Assembly (NCBI GenBank): GCA_021796385.1
Contig: JAJYXQ010000059.1
Coordinates: 27,546-91,545 of the forward strand
Source: Thermoplasmata archaeon
Lineage (GTDB): Archaea; Thermoplasmatota; Thermoplasmata; Lutacidiplasmatales; UBA184
Reading direction: 5' to 3'
DNA length: 64,000 bases
This document shows, in pieces, positions 8,536-15,123 of the stretch. The position numbers were made by a program, and so were the translations under genes. Positions within the stretch are counted from its first letter, which is position 1, and every line of letters starts with the position of its first letter. The notes under the pieces are model-generated. The model searched no databases, was not told where the DNA came from, and saw only the letters and a list, made by a program, of their open reading frames with translations.

Positions 8536-9999
8536 TCACTTCGACATTGTCGTAGGCATGGCGTTTCCCCGGGAGGTATCATCCCGGGGGCGCTGTGGCC
8601 CATCGTGGGGGCGAGCGTACGACACGACCGCGGCCACTCCAAGAATGATCCCCGAAACGATCAGCGCCGCGTGGATGCCGTTCAGGAAGGCGGCGGCCAC
8701 CGAGGGAGGGAAACCTCTGAGGTTCGTGGTGCCTAGGAAGATGGCGAAGGCCACATCCCGGGGTACGCTCAATCCCGAAATGGCGATCGTGACGACGAAG
8801 GAAAGGAGACTTCCGACCCCCGTCAGGGTGCTGCGGAGGCCGGATATGGATCCGAACGAGCCCCGGCGCGCCTGCTTCATGATGGCCGAGTTGTTCGCCG
8901 GCCAGTACATCGCACCCCCGAAACCCGTGAGGAGGGACACGGGGATCACCCAGTACGGATTCGTGCTCACAGTGAATGTGCTGTAGGCCAGCACCCCCAC
9001 GACCATGATTATGATGCCCGCCGTTGCCATGAATCGAGCGCCGATGGAATCGGCAAAGCGCCCCATGTAGGGTGAAAAGAGCCCTGAGACAACGTACCCG
9101 GGCACGAGGAGGAGGGAAGAGTCGAGAGGGGACATGCCCAGAATCCCTTGGAGGTACATCGTGAGGAGGAACACGATGCTCAGGTAGCCGATGCCTTGGA
9201 GGAACGCCGAGAGCAGAGAGAAGCTCATCAGACGGTCTCGGAAGTACGTGAGGTCTATGGTGGGACTGGGGGCTCGGGCCTCCCACCAGAGGAAAGGTAC
9301 CAGGATGAAGACCCCCACCATGGTGACCCCGAGATACTCGGGGGTGACCCCGATCGAGGCCATTTCGATGGCCCCATACGAGCTCAAGGATAGGGCGACG
9401 GTCAGTAGCGCAAACCCCGGGAGGTCCAATGTGGCGCCGGTCTTCTCCCGGTCCTTCAAGTAGTGATAGCCCACAAGGACGGCGAAGATCCCGATGGGAA
9501 CATTGATGAAGAAGATGTATCGCCAGTCGAAGAACGTGGTGATCACCCCACCCAGAAGGATCCCCAGCACAGCGCCGACGCTCCACCCGAAGGTGGTATA
9601 CCCGAAGGCATACCCCCGCCGATCGGCGGGGAAGTGGTCCGAGATGACCGCACCGCCATTGGCGAGGATCATCGCCCCTCCCACCGCTTGCACGCCTCGA
9701 AAACCGATCAGGGCGAGGTCGTTCGGGGAGATCCCGCAGAGGAATGACCCCAGCGTGAACACGGCGAACCCCGCATTGTAGAAGCGAGAACGTCCGAAGA
9801 TGTCCCCGATGCGCCCCATCTGGGTGGTGAGGACCGCCGTCAAGAGGAAGTAGATCAGGATAGCCCATATGATGGTGGATAAGTTCGAATCGAGGGCCTG
9901 CCCCACGGTCGGGAGGGCCAGGATCATTATCGTGCTATCCACCGCGGCCATGAGGGTCCCGGTGACCACGACGAGCAGTGCGGCCCGGGATTCCTGCAT
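8536..9999 (-). CDS. MFS multidrug exporter, DHA2-like (about 14 membrane segments)
   Basis: A 487-residue integral membrane protein. Its N-terminal segment VDSTIMILALPTVGQAL is the conserved helix-1 region of the DHA2 drug:proton antiporters. The loop GRIGDIFGRSRFYNAGF is the helix 2-3 loop motif. GFRGVQAVGGAMI and WSVGAVLGILLGGVITTFFDWRYIFFINVPIG follow, as in DHA2 proteins. A longer frame starts at TTG 10029, but ATG 9999 gives the normal N-terminus. A TATA-like GATATTGA lies about 21-28 bases before ATG 9999. It is divergently transcribed from the RuvC/YqgF-like gene. The substrate is unknown; a role in toxin or drug export is from family membership. Confidence 0.85.
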   Translation of the reverse strand: MQESRAALLVVVTGTLMAAVDSTIMILALPTVGQALDSNLSTIIWAILIYFLLTAVLTTQMGRIGDIFGRSRFYNAGFAVFTLGSFLCGISPNDLALIGFRGVQAVGGAMILANGGAVISDHFPADRRGYAFGYTTFGWSVGAVLGILLGGVITTFFDWRYIFFINVPIGIFAVLVGYHYLKDREKTGATLDLPGFALLTVALSLSSYGAIEMASIGVTPEYLGVTMVGVFILVPFLWWEARAPSPTIDLTYFRDRLMSFSLLSAFLQGIGYLSIVFLLTMYLQGILGMSPLDSSLLLVPGYVVSGLFSPYMGRFADSIGARFMATAGIIIMVVGVLAYSTFTVSTNPYWVIPVSLLTGFGGAMYWPANNSAIMKQARRGSFGSISGLRSTLTGVGSLLSFVVTIAISGLSVPRDVAFAIFLGTTNLRGFPPSVAAAFLNGIHAALIVSGIILGVAAVVSYARPHDGPQRPRDDTSRGNAMPTTMSK

Positions 10000-10036
10000 C
10001 GTAAGAGCCTTAAGAACGGTCAATATCAAAGCATTG

Positions 10037-10837
10037 GTGCCGAAAGCCGAGATCGCAGTCCTGACCGAGGACCCGGTACTCTATGCGGAACTCGCCCACA
10101 TGCTCAAGGAGCAAGGGGTCGACTTCGTGACCCTTTTCCCGGGAGAGAAGATCCCGCGTGGGATTCGGGTCGTCCTCACCTCTCGTGCGGAGGAAGGGTC
10201 GGTGGAGTTCCCGGCCAAGGTCATCGCCCGCAAGGGCCGAAGGATCGAGACATGGACCTTGCTCCAGACCGTCCTCGGCATGATCTCACCGAAGGAACAC
10301 TTCCGGATCGGGATCGATCCCGGCCCTCGCCCCGGATTCGCCATCATGACCCCAACGGGGCAATGCATGACCTCGGGGGTGCTCAACCGCCCGGAGGCCG
10401 TTGCGTCCTTGGCCCGAGAATTGCGAGAGACCCTGCCGGAAGCGGTACTCCGATTTTGCGTGGGTAGCGGCGACCGCCTCCAGCATGTACGTGTCGTGAA
10501 CGAGCTCCTCCAACTTCGCTTCGAAGTGGAGATCGTGGACGAAAGGGGTAGCACCCCCCACGGGCAACGGAACAACGACGCCGTTTCCGCACGATGGATC
10601 GCATCCCAATCAGGAAGACTGGTCACGCACCCTCTTTCGTATCCCATCACTCCCGGCGATGTGCGTGAAGTGCAGCGCAGGTCCCGCGAGTTGAGCGGAG
10701 GAAGGTACACAATACCTCGGGACCTTGCTTCCCAAGTTCTAGCAGGTGAGATATCCCTTGACTCGGCGGTTCGGAGGGCGGGGCTTCTCCACTCCAACCC
10801 ACCAAGGCTCCCCCAGAAAAAGAAGGAGCTGGCGTAA
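10037..10837 (+). CDS. RNase H-fold protein of the RuvC/YqgF type, predicted nuclease
   Basis: About 266 residues from GTG 10037 (TTG at 10034 is an alternative). The N-terminal 85 residues form a separate small alpha/beta domain (AEIAVLTEDPVLYAELAHML). The second domain begins with IGIDPGPRPGFAI, the first acidic strand of RuvC/YqgF RNase H folds (Asp about 94). It continues with EIVDERGST (like YqgF DERxTT) and ends with a helix NNDAVSARWIA carrying another Asp. These supply the acidic residues expected for metal-dependent cleavage. A role in Holliday-junction or RNA processing is from fold membership; the specific substrate is unknown. An upstream extension to 9869 would overlap the divergent MFS gene and is unlikely. 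A TATA-like CTTAAGAA at 10009-10016 lies about 21 bases before the start. Confidence 0.7.
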   Translation: MPKAEIAVLTEDPVLYAELAHMLKEQGVDFVTLFPGEKIPRGIRVVLTSRAEEGSVEFPAKVIARKGRRIETWTLLQTVLGMISPKEHFRIGIDPGPRPGFAIMTPTGQCMTSGVLNRPEAVASLARELRETLPEAVLRFCVGSGDRLQHVRVVNELLQLRFEVEIVDERGSTPHGQRNNDAVSARWIASQSGRLVTHPLSYPITPGDVREVQRRSRELSGGRYTIPRDLASQVLAGEISLDSAVRRAGLLHSNPPRLPQKKKELA

Positions 10838-10957
10838 GGTCCGTCATGTCGGTCATGCGCTCAGCCGGCGATATCCTCAAGTGGGCGTGGGACTGGTCAT
10901 CCCTGAGAGATTCTTCAGTTCAAGGACGCCCGGGAGATGCAGTAGTGCAGTAGAACC
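10838..10957. other. Short spacer before gltX, nothing recognised
   Basis: 120 bases with no clear TATA box, tRNA or hairpin. gltX may be read through from the RNase H-fold gene upstream. Confidence 0.35.
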
Positions 10958-12655
10958 ATGTCAGTCGAGGAAGATGCCCGCAAGGTGGCCATAGAGAACG
11001 CCGCCAAGCATGGGGGGGCCGCCCGCTGGGAGACGGTCCTCAACATGCTCCTTCGAACGCATCCGGAGCTCAGGAGCCCGGATAGCGATGCCGTCCGCAT
11101 CGTTCGAGCCGCCGTGGATGAGGTCAACGCCCTACCGCCCGAGAAACTCCAGGAACTCGCAAAATCCCTCCCCGCTCCCGCCCCTCAGCGAGAGGAAAGG
11201 ACCGGTCTTCCTCCCTTGCCCGGAGCGGAGAAAGGGAAGGTGGTGCTCCGGTTCGCCCCTTTCCCCTCGGGTGCCCTCCACATTGGCAATGCCCGCGGGG
11301 TCTACATCAATGACGAATACCGTCGGATGTACGACGGGAAGTTTTACGTCGTGTTCGACGACACGATTGGGTCCGTGGAGAAGAAGCCCCTCAAAGAGGG
11401 TTACTCTCTGATACTCAACGATCTCAAGGCGGCCGGAGTGGATCCCGACGCGATATTCTATAAGTCTGATCGGATCGAGCGGCATTACCACTTCGTTCCG
11501 GATCTTCTCCGGAGCGGAAAGGCGTACGTATGCACTTGCCCAGCCGAGAAGCTCCGTCTCAACCGGGAGAACGGTGTGGCCTGCCCTGAGCGGGAGAAGG
11601 ACTCGGACTGGCAGGTGGCCCAATGGGAGGGTATGCTCTCCGGTCAGTACCGCAAAGGGGAGGCAGTCGTCCGACTAAAGACCGCGGTGGACCATCCCAA
11701 TCCAGCCTTCCGGGACCGGGTGCTCCTGCGAATATCCGAGGATGAACATCCTCGGGTCGGGCATAAGTACCGGGTCTGGCCCCTTCTCGAATACTCCTGG
11801 GCGATCGATGATGTGGAACTGGGGATCACGCATGTGATACGAGGGAAGGACCTCGTGATGGAGGATCAGATGGAGGAGGCCCTGTGGGTAGCCCTCGGCC
11901 TGAAGGGGCCACACTTCGCTCATTGGGGCATGCTGCGGGTCCGGGAGTCGAAGATCTCCAAGAGCAAATCAATGCAGGAGGTGCTGAGTGGCCAGTATGA
12001 CGGTTGGACCGACCCCCGTACTTGGAGCTTCGGCTCTCTTGAGCGACGAGGAATACGTAGCGAGGCAATACGCTCCTTTGTGCTCTCGTTCGGCATGTCC
12101 CTTGCAGACATCGAAGTGCCGGCCGAATCTTTGTACTCTGAGAATCGAAAGCTTTTGGACCCGGTTACCCCTAGGAGAGCTTTCGTTACAGATCCGATTA
12201 GCTTAGATATTCAAAGTTTCCCATCGGGGTTTGGAAGTGTGCAACTAGCAAACCATCCAGATCATAATGAATTGGGGCATCGTATACTTCGACTAACAGG
12301 AGGGAGACTCTATATTCCCTCGAAGGATGTGTTGATAAACCTCGGCAAAGAGATTCGATTGAAAGATCTTTTCAATGTCCAACTTGCTACGGAAGTTCGA
12401 AGCGATCGCTCGATTCGAGCAACCTTTACGTCTCAGTCTAACAAACCGATTCCGCGCATACAGTGGGTCCCGACCGAAGGGGCCATTGAGGCCACAATCC
12501 TAATGCCCGATGGTTCTACAGTGACGGGTGTCGGAGAAGAGTCATTGAAGAAAGCTTCGCTTGGACAAATGTTCCAGTTTGAACGATTTGGCTTCGTCAA
12601 ACTTGATTTGACAGAGTCTCCATCGTTGATGCGATTCGCCTTCGCTCACTCGTGA
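10958..12655 (+). CDS. gltX: Glutamyl-tRNA synthetase, archaeal type; 3' third has foreign base composition
   Basis: A 565-residue cytoplasmic enzyme charging tRNA-Glu, of normal length for archaeal GluRS. An N-terminal 80-residue extension precedes the Rossmann domain. The HIGH-type signature is SGALHIGN (residues 104-111) and the KMSKS-type loop is SKISKSKS (about 331-338). The first about 1160 bases have the G/C-rich codon use of the surrounding chromosome. From about 12120 (residue about 388, where the anticodon-binding beta-barrel domain begins) the DNA becomes AT-rich with A/T-ending codons, yet the frame and domain continue normally. This looks like homologous replacement of the 3' third. 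The stop overlaps the next gene (GTGATGA context at 12652-12655), so the two are probably translationally coupled. Confidence 0.93.
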   Translation: MSVEEDARKVAIENAAKHGGAARWETVLNMLLRTHPELRSPDSDAVRIVRAAVDEVNALPPEKLQELAKSLPAPAPQREERTGLPPLPGAEKGKVVLRFAPFPSGALHIGNARGVYINDEYRRMYDGKFYVVFDDTIGSVEKKPLKEGYSLILNDLKAAGVDPDAIFYKSDRIERHYHFVPDLLRSGKAYVCTCPAEKLRLNRENGVACPEREKDSDWQVAQWEGMLSGQYRKGEAVVRLKTAVDHPNPAFRDRVLLRISEDEHPRVGHKYRVWPLLEYSWAIDDVELGITHVIRGKDLVMEDQMEEALWVALGLKGPHFAHWGMLRVRESKISKSKSMQEVLSGQYDGWTDPRTWSFGSLERRGIRSEAIRSFVLSFGMSLADIEVPAESLYSENRKLLDPVTPRRAFVTDPISLDIQSFPSGFGSVQLANHPDHNELGHRILRLTGGRLYIPSKDVLINLGKEIRLKDLFNVQLATEVRSDRSIRATFTSQSNKPIPRIQWVPTEGAIEATILMPDGSTVTGVGEESLKKASLGQMFQFERFGFVKLDLTESPSLMRFAFAHS

Positions 12656-13653
12656 TGGAACTTGCTCCTGCCACCCATATGAAAGATTCCCAATTTCAAG
12701 CTGAGTTTATGGAGAGTCTGTTCCGGAGTCAAGACCCTCGCGACCTGATCAGATTCTACTCGTCATTCAAGACTCTAAGTGATTTCAAGTCGTTCTTCCT
12801 AAATAGAGTCAAGGCAGAGGTATCAATAGTAGAGTATGAAAGCGACAAAAACATCCCCGCGGTAGTCGTTGTACCAACGTCTGATGTCCATGGGCCATTA
12901 GCAAGAAGCTTCAGGCAAGCCTTTTCTGGGATTGACCTCATCTTCGTGCAGAGCAGCGGCCATCTGTTCAACTTCTCCCACTCTATGAACGTCGGGATTA
13001 GGCGGGCACTTACTAAGATGAAACCTTGGGTTATACTGTCAAATGATGATGTACAACCAAGGCAACCTATTTTAAACGTTATCAATGATATTGCTAGAAT
13101 ACATGATGTTGAATGGTTCAGGCCAATCATCCTCACGAACGGGAAGCGTGTCCCATCCTCGTGGACACTCTGCCAACTCCCCCAGCGAGGCTTACTCTCA
13201 TGGTTGTGGGACGCGAGAAGTCAAGGTGGGAAAGATGTTTCATCTACTTACCATCTAGTCAAGACGATGTGTGAGAGATTCTCCGTCAATCCACTGGTGG
13301 CGGTTCAGTGCGATCCCATTCAGAGTTTCACAGACCGAATTGTAGCAAGCCACCGAGTCAAGGGTCTAAAGCCGTTTCTAAATGTTCAGCCATTCGCCAT
13401 CTTCAAGTCGACTCTACTGAAATCATTTTCCTTCGATGAGAGTTACGTGAACGCTTGTGAGGACATGGACCTCAGCCTAAGGCTTTACACCGCTGGCCAA
13501 CAAGGTAGGGAAGTGAAGTACTTTATTGAAACCACTGGTGGTGCCTCCTTTGGCACGAGCAGATCAAGATGGCTTCGATACGGGTTGTCGGGCCGTGTTC
13601 TTTTTGCTGATAACGCTAGGCAATGCGTTGACAATTTCTTACAAACTAGGTAA
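12652..13653 (+). CDS. Glycosyltransferase family 2-like protein
   Basis: About 333 residues from GTG 12652 (ATG 12655 gives 332). It has a GT-A pattern: a strand then IPAVVVVPTSD, and WVILSNDDVQP (residues 127-136) in the place of the metal/nucleotide-sugar DxD region. Later come FDESYVNACEDMDLSLRL (residues 261-278), matching the FDExxxxxxEDxDLxxR acceptor/catalytic-base region of GT2 enzymes. There is no membrane segment, so it would act on the cytoplasmic face on a lipid-linked or nucleotide sugar. It starts within the stop of gltX and is followed after 207 bases by a methyltransferase of the kind common in glycan clusters. The donor sugar is not identifiable. Codon use is AT-rich. Confidence 0.72.
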   Translation: MMELAPATHMKDSQFQAEFMESLFRSQDPRDLIRFYSSFKTLSDFKSFFLNRVKAEVSIVEYESDKNIPAVVVVPTSDVHGPLARSFRQAFSGIDLIFVQSSGHLFNFSHSMNVGIRRALTKMKPWVILSNDDVQPRQPILNVINDIARIHDVEWFRPIILTNGKRVPSSWTLCQLPQRGLLSWLWDARSQGGKDVSSTYHLVKTMCERFSVNPLVAVQCDPIQSFTDRIVASHRVKGLKPFLNVQPFAIFKSTLLKSFSFDESYVNACEDMDLSLRLYTAGQQGREVKYFIETTGGASFGTSRSRWLRYGLSGRVLFADNARQCVDNFLQTR

Positions 13654-13860
13654 ATTGGTGTCACTAAACCATAATTCTCACGGCAAGGACCTTCCTGAAT
13701 TCTTGGACATGTTCGCGGTGACAATGCTAGCATACCGACTGTCGGATCGTTGCATTCGGTGTGAGGTACGCGCCGATGCTCCATCCAAAATGCAATGCTT
13801 ATCAGTTGACGAAACTTCACCCTGTGGAAGGGATCTAAGCTGGTTGGTCTAGGAGTTGCG
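13654..13860. other. Spacer within the AT-rich island
   Basis: 207 bases between the glycosyltransferase and the methyltransferase. An open frame at 13526-13852 overlaps the glycosyltransferase out of frame and has no recognisable product. Nothing else was seen. Confidence 0.35.
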
Positions 13861-14862
13861 ATGAAGGATTGGTCTGAGTTCCCAGTTATGAGTCGCAAGT
13901 GTGATTACTGTGGCACGGTTAATTCAGGACAGACCTTCTGGGCCCATGAACGCATGCTTGGAACAGGGAAGAAGTTTGAGCTGTGGAGGTGCTCTTTGTG
14001 CAAATCAGTCATTCTACTTGATCCTCCATCTGATTTGTCCCAGTATTATCCACCTTCTTACTATTCATTTCGCCAAAAGCATCAGGGTGATTTCTTGGGG
14101 AGGAAGCTTCTTGTTTCCGCGCTCAGCAGAGGGTTGGCTCGACGCGCTAACATGACCATGCTTTCTGGCTTTCTTTGTCAGAGTCAGCTTGTCGTACTTG
14201 CTGAATTCGTTCTTGAATCTAGGGTAGACCGGGAAAAATCATCGTTGGTTGATGTTGGAAGCGGTTCTGGGGACTTGCTAACATATGCATCGGCCCTTCA
14301 CTTTCAGTCTCTAACTGGCCTCGACGCCTTTATCCCGAATGATATCTTGAGATCGGATGGGGTTGCTGTAAAGCGGGGGACGTTGAAGGAGGTGACTGGT
14401 GAAAAGGACCTAATCATGTTTAACCATAGTTTTGAGCATTTTGAAAATCCTCTTGGTACTCTGCGGGAAGTGCATCGCATTCTAAGTCCGAAGGGACTAT
14501 GTATGATAAGAGTTCCAGTTGCTGGGTCACAGGCATCTGAATACTATAAATCCGATTGGGTTCAATTGGATGTTCCTCGGCATCTGACCATTCCTTCCGA
14601 AAGAGGGCTTAGGGAGTGTGCCAGAGCTGCTGGTCTGGAATTGCTTAAAGTCTGGTATGATTCCGGACCCTTTCAGTTTAAGGGTAGCAACCAGAACGCA
14701 AGACGCTCTGTTGAAAGTGTGGAGTCAGAAAGTTCAAGGACAGAGCTAAAGGAGTACGGCCCGAAGATGTTCGATATTGGCTATCGGATCATGGCTGCAA
14801 AACTTAACAATAGGAAGGCTGGCGATCAGGCCGCTTTTATCTTCAGGACCGCAAATCATTGA
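13861..14862 (+). CDS. SAM-dependent methyltransferase with N-terminal zinc knuckle
   Basis: A 333-residue protein. Residues 14-17 (CDYC) and 44-47 (CSLC) form a four-cysteine zinc site. A class I methyltransferase domain follows, with motif I LVDVGSGSGDLL (residues 129-140), an acidic strand end at GLDAF, NHSFEHFENPLGTLREVHRILSPKG (post-motif region of Methyltransf_23-type enzymes) and PRHLTIPSERGL. Zinc-knuckle methyltransferases of this plan are frequent in surface-polysaccharide and sugar-modifying clusters. With the glycosyltransferase just upstream, methylation of a glycan or a nucleotide sugar is the likely role (inference). A/T-rich codon use places it in the same acquired block. Confidence 0.8.
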   Translation: MKDWSEFPVMSRKCDYCGTVNSGQTFWAHERMLGTGKKFELWRCSLCKSVILLDPPSDLSQYYPPSYYSFRQKHQGDFLGRKLLVSALSRGLARRANMTMLSGFLCQSQLVVLAEFVLESRVDREKSSLVDVGSGSGDLLTYASALHFQSLTGLDAFIPNDILRSDGVAVKRGTLKEVTGEKDLIMFNHSFEHFENPLGTLREVHRILSPKGLCMIRVPVAGSQASEYYKSDWVQLDVPRHLTIPSERGLRECARAAGLELLKVWYDSGPFQFKGSNQNARRSVESVESESSRTELKEYGPKMFDIGYRIMAAKLNNRKAGDQAAFIFRTANH

Positions 14863-15089
14863 TTCGACCATCCAAAGCAAAGGGGGGTAGGCTTTAAATC
14901 CATATAATCCTATTATTTCGGAGTGGGGGCCAGTAAAATCACTTTATGTCCAGAAGGATGCAAAAGTACGCTTGTGGGGCACACGCATTAAAGTTGCGTA
15001 GTTCATCAAAGAGCGCGCTATGTCAGCGTAAGTGTCATGAACGTGGTAAAATTAGTGTGTTTATATCATTGAGTTAATACGTGTTAGTG

Positions 15090-15097
15090 TTATAATT
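15090..15097 (+). promoter_or_regulatory. TATA-box candidate for the Kelch surface protein
   Basis: TTATAATT lies 27 bases before ATG 15124 in a very AT-rich 261-base spacer (14863-15123). A second AT motif (GTTATACATAT) abuts the ATG. No gene is seen in the spacer. Confidence 0.5.
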
Positions 15098-15123
15098 TTT
15101 TCCATTTGTAAGGTTATACATAT

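Noticed and set aside
9869..10036. Longer N-terminus of the RuvC/YqgF-like protein
   Set aside because: It overlaps the start of the divergent MFS gene and reads as its antisense; the GTG/TTG at 10034-10039 sits behind a suitable TATA element.
13526..13852. 108-codon frame bridging the glycosyltransferase and methyltransferase
   Set aside because: More than a third overlaps the glycosyltransferase out of frame, and no recognisable motif is present.
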